From positions 1-17,351 of the forward strand of contig NZDM01000051.1 in NCBI GenBank assembly GCA_002690085.1: DNA of 17,351 nt, read 5' to 3'. Positions 8,175 to 15,972 of this stretch are shown one piece after another. Each line of letters opens with the position of its first letter. Position 1 is the first letter of the stretch. The notes under the pieces are model-generated. The model made no database searches, was not told the origin of the DNA, and worked only from the letters and a program-made list of their open reading frames with translations. Origin of the DNA: Flavobacteriaceae bacterium. Its GTDB lineage: Bacteria > Bacteroidota > Bacteroidia > Flavobacteriales > Flavobacteriaceae. The position numbers and the translations under genes were made by a program.

Positions 8175-10293
8175 AAGCATATATATAACACTATTATTTT
8201 GTCTTTTTTTTTCAAAATCACACTCGCAAGATTTACATGATTATGTAAATACAATCATAGGTTCCAAAGATAATGGACTGAGCAGCGGATATACATTTAT
8301 AGGAGCCACCTATCCATTTGGTATGGTTCAATTTACACCCAGTTTTTTTTCTCCAAATAAGGGTTTTGTTGTTACACAGCTAAGCGGTGCTGGCTGTCCA
8401 AATATGGGTAATTTTCCTGTCATGGCCTTTTCCAACGAAATCAAAAAATCTCCAAATAACATGGAGTCATATGATCGCTACAAGTCAATTAAAGACTCAA
8501 AAGCTGGACTCTTGTCTGTAGAGATGAATGATGGAACACAAATTAGCGTTACCGCGACTAAAAGAACTGCTGTTGCTAAGTTTAAATTTGGTACTTCTGA
8601 CAAAGGAACCGTGATAATTGGATCGGGTATTAATTCTACAAAAGTTAATGACGCATTTGTTACAAATACTTCTTTAAAGAGTTGTGAAGGTTATGCAACT
8701 GGTGGGGATTTTTGTGGAACAGACACAAACTATCCTGTATTTTTTTATGTGGAGTTTGACAGGCCTTCTTTGGGATTTAAAGTCTGGAAAAAAAATAGAA
8801 TTATAAGTAAACGTTCAGCAGATGGGCCAAATTCTGGAACAATTTTCACATTTGACACCTCAAAGAACAAAGAAGTTAATTATAGAATTTCTATTTCATT
8901 TGTTTCAATTGAAAATGCTAAAATGAATATGAAATCTGAAGATCTTGGATTTAATTTTCAGTCTTATTTATCAAAAAACCAAGCATCCTGGAATGAAAAG
9001 TTAAGCAGTATTTTAATATCAAGTGACGATAAAGATTCTTTAACTCAGTTCTACACTAACTTTTACAGAAGCCTGATTCATCCTAATGTTGTGAGTGACG
9101 CCAATGGGGAATATTTAGGGGCAGATTTTAAAATTCAAAAGACAACTAACGAAGGGGATCAATACAGCTCCTTTAGTGTTTGGGACACTTACAGAACACA
9201 AGCACAATTGTTGGCTTGGTTATTTCCAAAGCAAAGTAGTGATATGGTTCAATCTTTGGTGGATTTTGCCGATCAATCAGGCGGTTATGGCAGATGGATT
9301 CTAGCAAACACAGAAACGGGAATTATGCAGGGAGACCCAACCCCTATTTTAATCTCAAATTCGTATTGCTTTGGCGCCAAAGACTTCGATGTTCATAATG
9401 CTTTTAAGCACATGAAAAATGGGGCTACAATCCCCAGATTGAGGTCTCAAAATCAAGAAATTAGACCTTATTTGGAAGAATACATAAAGCATGGCCACAC
9501 CTTCGCTTCCATGCATTTAGAATACACATCATCCGATTTTGCAATTGGTCAATTTGCATTACAAGCCTTAAATGATAAAGATCAATATAATTTTTTCCTC
9601 AAAAGATCTAAAAGTTGGCAAAATATTTACAATCCAAAAATTAAATGGCTTAATTCCAAATACCCCAATGAAATATGGAAAGATATAAACCACGATTGGA
9701 GAGAAGGTACATATAAGAATTATTTTTGGATGGTCCCCTATGATTTAGACGGATTGATTCAAAAAATTGGAGGCAAAAAAATTGCCAAAAAAAGGTTAGA
9801 TTCTCTTTTTATAAGACTGGATGCAAGATATGAAGATAAATGGTTCGCGTCGGGTAATGAACCCGATTTTCATGTTCCCTGGGTGTACAATTGGACCGAT
9901 GAACCTGAGAAAACATCTAAAACCATTAACAGAATTCACAACGAGATGTATCAAAATTCTCCATCTGGATTACCGGGGAATGATGACCTTGGTACCATGG
10001 GGTCTTGGTATGTTTTTTCTTCAATAGGACTTTACCCAGTCATTCCAGGAGTTGGAGGTTTTGCAATGAATTTACCAAAATTCAAAAAAATAAAAATCCG
10101 ATTAACTAATGATGTTTTAACAATTCAAAAGTATAATGAAAATATAGATATCATTAAATCAGTCACTGTGAATGCACTAAGTCACCACAACACATGGTTA
10201 GGCTTAAATCAAATAAAAAATGGGGGGACAATCACATTCAATAAGAACGTGGATAACAAATGGATAATTAAAGAAAATGCACCCACTTACTAA
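8155..10293 (+). CDS. GH92 exo-alpha-mannosidase, first of three
   Basis: This is a family GH92 calcium-dependent, inverting exo-alpha-mannosidase, 712 residues from the chosen start. A signal peptide ends near SKSHSQ (20-25), with no lipobox, so the enzyme should be periplasmic. The N-terminal beta-sandwich opens with DYVNTIIGSKDNG and YPFGMVQFTP. The catalytic (alpha/alpha)6 part has SVWDTYRTQ, DWREGTYKNYFWMVPYD (Glu517, aligned with the general acid of the family), GNEPDFHVPW, and GNDDLGTMGSWYVFSSIGLYP (Asn609-Asp610-Asp611, the catalytic-base region). The reading frame stays open to 8098, but ATG 8155 places a normal signal peptide at the N-terminus and overlaps the previous gene by only 20 bases; TTG 8167 is the alternative. 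It lacks the Trp and His-Glu signature of alpha-1,2-specific members seen in the third GH92, having LSGAGCPNMG instead, so another linkage is likely. Its specificity is not predictable here. Confidence 0.93.
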   Translation: MVQLLNKSIYITLLFCLFFSKSHSQDLHDYVNTIIGSKDNGLSSGYTFIGATYPFGMVQFTPSFFSPNKGFVVTQLSGAGCPNMGNFPVMAFSNEIKKSPNNMESYDRYKSIKDSKAGLLSVEMNDGTQISVTATKRTAVAKFKFGTSDKGTVIIGSGINSTKVNDAFVTNTSLKSCEGYATGGDFCGTDTNYPVFFYVEFDRPSLGFKVWKKNRIISKRSADGPNSGTIFTFDTSKNKEVNYRISISFVSIENAKMNMKSEDLGFNFQSYLSKNQASWNEKLSSILISSDDKDSLTQFYTNFYRSLIHPNVVSDANGEYLGADFKIQKTTNEGDQYSSFSVWDTYRTQAQLLAWLFPKQSSDMVQSLVDFADQSGGYGRWILANTETGIMQGDPTPILISNSYCFGAKDFDVHNAFKHMKNGATIPRLRSQNQEIRPYLEEYIKHGHTFASMHLEYTSSDFAIGQFALQALNDKDQYNFFLKRSKSWQNIYNPKIKWLNSKYPNEIWKDINHDWREGTYKNYFWMVPYDLDGLIQKIGGKKIAKKRLDSLFIRLDARYEDKWFASGNEPDFHVPWVYNWTDEPEKTSKTINRIHNEMYQNSPSGLPGNDDLGTMGSWYVFSSIGLYPVIPGVGGFAMNLPKFKKIKIRLTNDVLTIQKYNENIDIIKSVTVNALSHHNTWLGLNQIKNGGTITFNKNVDNKWIIKENAPTY

Positions 10294-10306
10294 AAAACAA
10301 TCAAAC

Positions 10307-12568
10307 ATGAGAATAAAAAAAATAATTCAGAGTATATCTATTACATTAATTTGCATAATGATTTTCAGCTTTGGTAGTACCCCAAACAATAATTACGTAA
10401 AATATGTGGACCCTTTCATTGGCTCTGGAGGTCATGGACATGTTTTTGTTGGTGCAAATGTTCCTTTTGGTGGAGTACAAGTTGGGCCTACAAACTTCAA
10501 CAAAGGCTGGGACTGGTCTTCTTCCTACCACCATTCGGACAGCATTGTAAAAGGATTCTGCCATCTGAATGTTAGTGGCACTGGCATGTCAGATTTAGGA
10601 GAATTGACTGTCATGCCTGTAAATGGACCTCTCAAGATAAATGCTGGAACGCAAGAAAATCACATGAAGGGCTATTCTTCCTTGTATAGAAAAGAAAAAG
10701 AACATGCTTCACCCGGATATTACAGTGTCTTTTTAGAGCGATACAACATAAAAGTTGAATTAACGGCTTCTAAAAGAGTAGGCCTCCACCGATATACCTA
10801 TCCAAAATCTACAGACTCTAAAATTATTATTGACTTGGGGGAAGGAAGTGCCGATAGACCCACTGAAACCTTTTTAAGAAAAATAAATGATACCTTGTTT
10901 GAGGGTTATAGATTTTCCACTGGATGGGCAAAAGATCAAAGAGAATTTTTCTCAGCGGTAACTTCAAAGCCTGTAAAAAACTTTTTATTGTATGACAGAG
11001 GAAGAAAGATCAAGGATGATAAAAAAAAGGGTAAGTATGTAAAAGGATTTCTTGAGTTTGAAACCAAAGAAGGAGAAGAGGTATTCTTTAAAATGGGCGT
11101 TTCAACTGTGAGTATGAAAAATGCTTTAGAAAACTTAATCCACGAAATTCCACATTGGGATTTTGAAAAAGTTCATAAAAATGCTATTTCTGAATGGAAT
11201 CGTGAATTGGCCAAAATAAAGATAAAAACAAAAGATATTAAAAAGAAAAAAATATTTTACACTGCGATGTACCACACCATGATTGCACCTAATTTATACC
11301 ATGATGTGAATGGAGAGTACAGAGGGACTGACAAAAAAGTATACACAGATACTACTTTTACAAATTACACATTGTTTTCTCTTTGGGATACATACAGAGC
11401 GGCACACCCGCTTTATACAATAACCCATCCAGAAAGAGTTAGTGACATGATCAATTCTATGCTCAAAATATTTGATCACCAAGGTAAACTACCCGTTTGG
11501 CATCTAAGAGGAAATGAAACCAACACAATGCCGGGTTACAGCGCCATACCAGTAGTTGTTGATGCAGTTTTAAAAGGATTTAATATAGACAAGAAAGAAG
11601 CATTTAATGCGGTTAAAAAAAGTGCTACCGGCTATTTTGAACCTGGGGTAAAAGAATTAATGAATCTTGGGTACATTCCGTCTGATTTAATGGTGGAGTC
11701 TGTAGCCAGTTCTATGGAATACGCTATTGGGGATTGGGGAATTGCTCAATTGGCAAAAGAGATGAACAATAAAGACGATTATCATTACTTTTTAGATCGA
11801 TCAAAAGCCTACAAAACCTATTTTGATGAAGAAACAAAATTCATGAGAGGAAAATTATCTAATGGTGAATGGAGAACCCCTTTTGACCCTGTTTCCGCAC
11901 AACATAGAATTAATGACTATTGTGAGGGAAATGCATGGCAATACCTTTGGCTTGTACCTCAAGACCCTGAAGGTTTAATTACACTGCTTGGTGGGGATGA
12001 AAAATACATAGAAAAACTTGATACCTTGTTTAGCATGTCATCAGATCTTGAAGAGGGATCATCAATGGACATTACAGGCTTAATCGGGCAGTATGCACAT
12101 GGAAATGAACCAAGTCACCACACCACTTACATGTACGCCTATGCGGGGGCGCAACATAAGATCCCCAAAAATGTTAGATATATTTTAAGTGAATTATACA
12201 ATGACCAGCCAGACGGACTCAGTGGCAATGAAGATTGTGGACAAATGTCTGCTTGGTATATTTTCTCTTCACTAGGCTTCTACCCTGTTAATCCATCTAA
12301 TGGAGCTTACGTTTTTGGAAGCCCTATTTTTGATGAAGTTTTAATAGAACTTCAAGGGGGTAAAAACTTTAAAATTATAACCGAAAATAATTCAGAAAAA
12401 AACATATACATAGAATCTGTAACATTAAATGGTGAGAATTACAACAATTCTTACATAACTCACAAGGACATTACAAATGGTGGTGAATTAAAATTTATTA
12501 TGAGTGATACGCCAAACAAAGCGTTTGGTAAAGATTATAAAAACAGACCAAAATCTATAGTATATTAA
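10307..12568 (+). CDS. GH92 exo-alpha-mannosidase, second of three
   Basis: This is a family GH92 exo-alpha-mannosidase of 753 residues. The signal peptide MRIKKIIQSISIT... has a hydrophobic core to about residue 23 and no lipobox, which predicts a periplasmic enzyme. Family motifs in order are YVDPFIGSGGHGH, VPFGGVQVGP, SGTGMSDLGE, SLWDTYRAAHPL, YCEGNAWQYLWLVPQD (Glu540, probable general acid), a MDITGLIGQYAHGNEPSHH loop (Met587-Asp588), and GNEDCGQMSAWYIFSSLGFYP (Asn641-Glu642-Asp643, base region). The frame is open from ATG 10277, which would overlap the previous gene by 17 bases. ATG 10307 is preferred because it gives a standard signal peptide and lies 13 bases after the stop. The Met-Asp loop and the SGTGMSD segment replace the His-Glu and Trp found in alpha-1,2 members, so its linkage preference probably differs from that of the third enzyme. 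Confidence 0.94.
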   Translation: MRIKKIIQSISITLICIMIFSFGSTPNNNYVKYVDPFIGSGGHGHVFVGANVPFGGVQVGPTNFNKGWDWSSSYHHSDSIVKGFCHLNVSGTGMSDLGELTVMPVNGPLKINAGTQENHMKGYSSLYRKEKEHASPGYYSVFLERYNIKVELTASKRVGLHRYTYPKSTDSKIIIDLGEGSADRPTETFLRKINDTLFEGYRFSTGWAKDQREFFSAVTSKPVKNFLLYDRGRKIKDDKKKGKYVKGFLEFETKEGEEVFFKMGVSTVSMKNALENLIHEIPHWDFEKVHKNAISEWNRELAKIKIKTKDIKKKKIFYTAMYHTMIAPNLYHDVNGEYRGTDKKVYTDTTFTNYTLFSLWDTYRAAHPLYTITHPERVSDMINSMLKIFDHQGKLPVWHLRGNETNTMPGYSAIPVVVDAVLKGFNIDKKEAFNAVKKSATGYFEPGVKELMNLGYIPSDLMVESVASSMEYAIGDWGIAQLAKEMNNKDDYHYFLDRSKAYKTYFDEETKFMRGKLSNGEWRTPFDPVSAQHRINDYCEGNAWQYLWLVPQDPEGLITLLGGDEKYIEKLDTLFSMSSDLEEGSSMDITGLIGQYAHGNEPSHHTTYMYAYAGAQHKIPKNVRYILSELYNDQPDGLSGNEDCGQMSAWYIFSSLGFYPVNPSNGAYVFGSPIFDEVLIELQGGKNFKIITENNSEKNIYIESVTLNGENYNNSYITHKDITNGGELKFIMSDTPNKAFGKDYKNRPKSIVY

Positions 12569-12575
12569 ATTTAAC

Positions 12576-14873
12576 ATGATGCGTTTCGTAGTATTTTTTC
12601 TAATTTTTTTTAATGGAATTTTTTTTGCCCAAAGTGAAAAGGATTTCACTAAATATGTAAATCCCTTGATTGGCAGCGATTCATCTCATGAACTATCTAA
12701 AGGCAATACTTATCCTGCGATTGCCCTGCCTTGGGGAATGAATTTTTGGACACCTCAAACTGGAAAGATGGGGGATGGTTGGATTTATACGCACAAAAAT
12801 TCAGGACTTGTCGGGATACGACAAACCCATCAGCCAAGCCCATGGATTAATGATTATGGGGCATTCTCTGTCATGGCAACTACAGGAACGCTTAAGGTTT
12901 TGGAAAAGCAAAGAAAGGCAAACTATCAGAATCAAATCATTAAGCCACATCACTATAAGGTTAAATTGGTTGATTCTGACATAGATTTAGAAGTTTCTCC
13001 TACTAGAAGTTCGGCACATTTTAAGCTTAGTTCTCCAGCTCAAAAAAAAATAAATATTATCATCGATGCTTTTTTTAAAGGATCAAGTATTGAAATAAAT
13101 ACCGAAAAAAATACAATCTATGGTATTTCAAAAAACAACTCAGGTGGAGTTTCAGAAAATTTCTCAAATTATTTTATAATTAAGTTTAAAACCCCTTTCA
13201 ATAGCTATGGAACATGGGACGGTTCTGGGAAATTATTTAAAAAAGGTAAGTTAAATGGGGACCATGTAGGAGCGCATGTAAGCTATGACTCCATTACTGA
13301 TGGAGCAATTGAATTTAGAGTTTCATCGTCCTTCATTAGTCATGAGCAGGCGTTAATAAACCTCAAACGTGAAATACCTGCAGACCAAAGTTTTGAAGCC
13401 ACCAAAGCAAATGCAAAAAAAATATGGAATAACGAGCTCTCAAAAATTAAGATAACTCCAGTTGTCGAAACTGACAAAAAAGACAGTTACGATAATATGG
13501 TAAAATTTTACTCTTGTTTTTACAGAACCATATTATTCCCTCGTCCTTTGCATGAATATGACATTGAAGGCAAACAAATACATTACAGTCCATACAATGG
13601 AGAAATTTTAAACGGGCCTCTTTATACGGATAATGGATTTTGGGATACTTTTCGTGCAGTATTCCCTTTTTATAATTTGTTGTACCCAGAAAAAATGGGT
13701 GAAATTATTCAAGGCATCATGGTTAACCCATATAAAGAAAGTGGTTGGTTGCCCGAGTGGTCAAGTCCCGGCCACAGAGATTGTATGATTGGATCAAATT
13801 CTGCATCCATCATAGCCGAGGCCTATATAAAAGGCAACAGAGACTTTGATGTAGAGACTGCCTATCAAGCTATCCTAAAGAACACAGTCAATGAAGGGCC
13901 TTTAGGCTCTGTGGGAAGAAAAGGTTTCAAAGCTTATAACGCACTGGGATACATTCCATTTGATATTAAAGTTAATGAGAGTGTGGCACGTACTCTGGAA
14001 TACACTTACAATGACTACTGTATTTATAAATTAGGCGAGAAATTAAATAAACCAACAGATGAGATTAATATTTTTAAAAAAAGATCTTATAACTTTAAAA
14101 ATGTTTTCGATCCTTCTGTAAATTTTATGAGAGGAAAGTCTAAGAAAGGTGATTTTGAATCCAAGTTTAGGCCAGATAAATGGGGTGGTGTTTTTACTGA
14201 AGGCAGCTCATGGCATTATACATGGTCCGTTTTACATGATATTCAAGGCCTTATCAATCTTATGGGAGGGACGGAAAATTTTATTGCTAAAATGGATTCT
14301 ATATTTACAACCCCCCCTACTTCAGATTTCAGCTATTATGGGTTCAAAATCCACGAAATATTAGAAATGGAATTAATTGAAATGGGGCAGTATGCACATG
14401 GAAATCAACCCATACAACATGTGTTGTATTTGTATAATTATGCACTTCAGCCATGGAAAACTCAAGAAAAAGTAAGGTATGTTATGGACAACCTATACGG
14501 AAGTCAAGAAGATGGATATTGTGGGGATGAAGATAATGGACAAACATCTGCATGGTTTTTATTTTCATCAATGGGATTTTATCCTGTTGCACCTGTAACC
14601 GGACAATATTTGATCGGAAGTCCATTGTTTGAAAAAGTAGAAATTAGTTTAAGCAATGGTCAAAATGTGACAATTAATAATCATAACAACAATAAAAGAT
14701 CTGTTTACATTGATAAATTATCCGTTGATGGTAAGCCATATAATAAAAACTGGTTTGATCATTATGCACTCTTAAACGGCATGGAAATTGATTTTCAAAT
14801 GAGCAGCAAACCAAATTATGATTGGGGTTCTTCGGAAGAATCAATTCCATATTCAATGTCAGAAAAAAATTGA
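12576..14873 (+). CDS. GH92 exo-alpha-mannosidase, third of three; alpha-1,2-like active site
   Basis: This is a family GH92 exo-alpha-mannosidase of 765 residues, with a signal peptide cleaved near FFAQ (16-19) and predicted to be periplasmic. Motifs are KYVNPLIGSDSSHE, LPWGMNFWTPQ, QTHQPSPWINDYG (Trp90), GFWDTFRAVFP, FTEGSSWHYTWSVLHD (Glu542), KIHEILEM (His593-Glu594), GQYAHGNQPIQH, and GDEDNGQTSAWFLFSSMGFYP (Asp651, Asp653). From memory of the characterised alpha-1,2-mannosidase BT3990 (Trp88, Glu533, His584, Glu585, Asp642, Asp644), the spacing from the acid to His-Glu (51/52) and to the two Asp (109/111) is identical here. That supports alpha-1,2-mannosidase activity, though it rests on recalled numbering. 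It starts 7 bases after the previous gene; a second ATG at 12579 is equally possible. It is the last gene before a strong terminator. Confidence 0.94.
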   Translation: MMRFVVFFLIFFNGIFFAQSEKDFTKYVNPLIGSDSSHELSKGNTYPAIALPWGMNFWTPQTGKMGDGWIYTHKNSGLVGIRQTHQPSPWINDYGAFSVMATTGTLKVLEKQRKANYQNQIIKPHHYKVKLVDSDIDLEVSPTRSSAHFKLSSPAQKKINIIIDAFFKGSSIEINTEKNTIYGISKNNSGGVSENFSNYFIIKFKTPFNSYGTWDGSGKLFKKGKLNGDHVGAHVSYDSITDGAIEFRVSSSFISHEQALINLKREIPADQSFEATKANAKKIWNNELSKIKITPVVETDKKDSYDNMVKFYSCFYRTILFPRPLHEYDIEGKQIHYSPYNGEILNGPLYTDNGFWDTFRAVFPFYNLLYPEKMGEIIQGIMVNPYKESGWLPEWSSPGHRDCMIGSNSASIIAEAYIKGNRDFDVETAYQAILKNTVNEGPLGSVGRKGFKAYNALGYIPFDIKVNESVARTLEYTYNDYCIYKLGEKLNKPTDEINIFKKRSYNFKNVFDPSVNFMRGKSKKGDFESKFRPDKWGGVFTEGSSWHYTWSVLHDIQGLINLMGGTENFIAKMDSIFTTPPTSDFSYYGFKIHEILEMELIEMGQYAHGNQPIQHVLYLYNYALQPWKTQEKVRYVMDNLYGSQEDGYCGDEDNGQTSAWFLFSSMGFYPVAPVTGQYLIGSPLFEKVEISLSNGQNVTINNHNNNKRSVYIDKLSVDGKPYNKNWFDHYALLNGMEIDFQMSSKPNYDWGSSEESIPYSMSEKN

Positions 14874-14940
14874 ATTAATTAAATAATTCCAAATCCTCCC
14901 CAAAATAGTTCGATTTTACTCCCCTATGCTCCACGGCATT

Positions 14941-14980
14941 ATTCCCTAAAATAAATTTCATTTTAGGGAATATTTTTTTT
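14941..14980 (+). terminator. Intrinsic terminator ending the mannosidase PUL
   Basis: The perfect 12-base-pair stem ATTCCCTAAAAT / ATTTTAGGGAAT (14941-14952 and 14960-14971) has a 7-base loop and is followed by eight T residues (14973-14980). It lies 67 bases after the stop of the third GH92 gene and should end the susC-to-GH92 transcript. Confidence 0.88.
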
Positions 14981-14984
14981 ATGT

Positions 14985-14992
14985 TAAATTTG
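14985..14992 (+). promoter_or_regulatory. Possible -7 promoter box for the SGNH-like gene
   Basis: TAAATTTG fits the Bacteroidota -7 consensus TAnnTTTG and sits 20 bases before the ATG at 15012, directly after the terminator. I see no good TTTG at the expected -33 position, where TTTTAGGG of the terminator stem lies instead. The same box recurs in the same place after copy 2, which adds some weight. Confidence 0.4.
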
Positions 14993-15011
14993 TTTCAAAA
15001 AATAATATTAA

Positions 15012-15860
15012 ATGAAAAAAAATATATTTTTTATAGCTTCGTTAATGATGGTGCTTATGTCGTGTGATAATGAAGAAAGTTCTTTACAGTCAATAGAAAC
15101 AGAAGGCTATAATATGTTACTTATAGGTAATAGTTTCTTTAAACCCTACGCTGAAAAACTTGATAACTTATCGATTATCGCTGGATTTGAAAATCACAGC
15201 AGTACCCTAATTACTCGTGGAGGGGAAAATGGAAGACCAATCAATTTTTGGAATGATTCAGACAGTAATAAACACCAACAAATCAAAGCAACTCTTGATG
15301 CAGGAAATATTGATGTTTTCGGGATGACAGCAGGCCATGAAACCGATGATCGTATTGAAGGACATCGTTCATGGATAAACTATGCATTGCAAAACAATCC
15401 AAACATTACAATTTTTATAGCGATACCACAAATTGATTTCCCTGCAGATTGGGAAGAACGTGCACAAGAATACGGGTTTAATACAATACAAGAATTGTAC
15501 GATTATTTTGTTAATGATATTGTGCACAATGAGATGGTAGATATTTTACGTATTGAATTTCCTTCTACAAAAATTTTCACTATTCCAACAGGTTGGACAT
15601 CAGTTAATTTAGATCAAATGAATATTAATAATGAACTGCTGGATGACATAACAAGATTTGGTCCACAACCAACTTCATTGTTTGTTGATAATAAAGGGCA
15701 TCAAGGTGATATCATTCGAGAAACAGGCTCACTGTTATGGCTTAATAATATCTACGGAGTTGATCTTAGTATCTTTTCTTATGAAACAGGATTTAATACA
15801 GACTTGCACGAAATCGCAAAGCAAATAAGCGATAGTCATGATTCTAATTACAAATTTTAA
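15012..15860 (+). CDS. SGNH-hydrolase-like lipoprotein
   Basis: This 282-residue lipoprotein has a signal peptide ending VLMS before Cys18. The DNEESS that follows resembles the acidic surface-export signal of flavobacterial lipoproteins. The body looks like an SGNH/GDSL-type hydrolase. MLLIGNSFFKPYAEKL (35-50) gives a block I with candidate nucleophile Ser41. RGGENG lies near the block II glycine. DNKGHQGDIIRETGSLLWL (226-244) places a candidate Asp226 and His230, followed by the NNIYGVD ending common in such proteins. The Asp-to-His spacing (DxxxH) differs from the classical DxxH, and the usual block III GxND is not obvious; FGMTAGHETD may take its place. A function as an esterase on acylated glycan or lipid is therefore only an inference. 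The gene is flanked by the two copies of the C-rich element and has its own terminator, so it is transcriptionally separate from the PUL. Confidence 0.65.
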   Translation: MKKNIFFIASLMMVLMSCDNEESSLQSIETEGYNMLLIGNSFFKPYAEKLDNLSIIAGFENHSSTLITRGGENGRPINFWNDSDSNKHQQIKATLDAGNIDVFGMTAGHETDDRIEGHRSWINYALQNNPNITIFIAIPQIDFPADWEERAQEYGFNTIQELYDYFVNDIVHNEMVDILRIEFPSTKIFTIPTGWTSVNLDQMNINNELLDDITRFGPQPTSLFVDNKGHQGDIIRETGSLLWLNNIYGVDLSIFSYETGFNTDLHEIAKQISDSHDSNYKF

Positions 15861-15915
15861 AAACACTTAAATCCTCCCCAAAATAGTTCGACTTTACTCC
15901 CTTTGGCTCCACTTT

Positions 15916-15956
15916 TATTCCCTAGAATAATTTTTTATTCTTGGGAATATTTTTTT
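15916..15956 (+). terminator. Intrinsic terminator after the SGNH-like gene
   Basis: The stem TATTCCCTAGAATA / TATTCTTGGGAATA (15916-15929 and 15936-15949) pairs at 13 of 14 positions, with one T-T mismatch and a 6-base loop. Seven T residues follow (15950-15956). It should end the SGNH-like gene transcript. Confidence 0.82.
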
Positions 15957-15958
15957 AT

Positions 15959-15966
15959 TAAATTTG
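15959..15966 (+). promoter_or_regulatory. Possible -7 promoter box for the two-gene unit
   Basis: TAAATTTG matches TAnnTTTG and ends 6 bases before the ATG at 15973. If it is used, transcription would begin at or next to the start codon and give a nearly leaderless mRNA. A -33 TTTG is not clear; CTTGGG in the terminator stem is the nearest candidate and too close. Confidence 0.35.
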
Positions 15967-15972
15967 GACTTT

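Larger units (their letters stand above)
14891..14992 (+). repeat. Intergenic C-rich element, copy 1
   Basis: This is the first of two copies of an intergenic element; the other is at 15869-15966. The first 33 bases (14891-14923), which contain CCTCCCC, AATAGTTCG and TTTACTCCC, match copy 2 at 32 of 33 positions. The shared box GCTCCAC follows at 14928-14934, then a terminator hairpin and the box TAAATTTG. The C-rich blocks stand out in AT-rich DNA. The element begins 17 bases after the stop of the last GH92 gene, so it would form the 3' end of the PUL transcript. No open reading frame crosses it. It could be a conserved 3' UTR, a processed small RNA, or a dispersed genomic repeat; the window alone cannot decide. 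Confidence 0.8.
15869..15966 (+). repeat. Intergenic C-rich element, copy 2
   Basis: This is the second copy of the element at 14891-14992. The leading 33 bases (15869-15901) differ from copy 1 at one position (C for T at 15892). GCTCCAC recurs at 15906-15912, followed by a hairpin with the same TATTCCC/GGGAATA base but a different upper stem, then TAAATTTG at 15959-15966. Sequence just outside the element is not shared: the 9 bases before it and the genes after it differ. It starts 8 bases after the stop of the SGNH-like gene. Confidence 0.8.

Noticed and set aside
10277..10306. N-terminal extension of the second GH92 to ATG 10277
   Set aside because: The extra ten residues precede a complete signal peptide that starts at ATG 10307, and the extension would overlap the previous gene.
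14397..14411. Gln in HGNQP of the third GH92 as loss of the general acid, as recalled for mannose-1-phospho-mannose hydrolases of the family
   Set aside because: By spacing, the general acid corresponds to Glu542 in FTEGSSW, which is intact. The Gln lies in a different loop.
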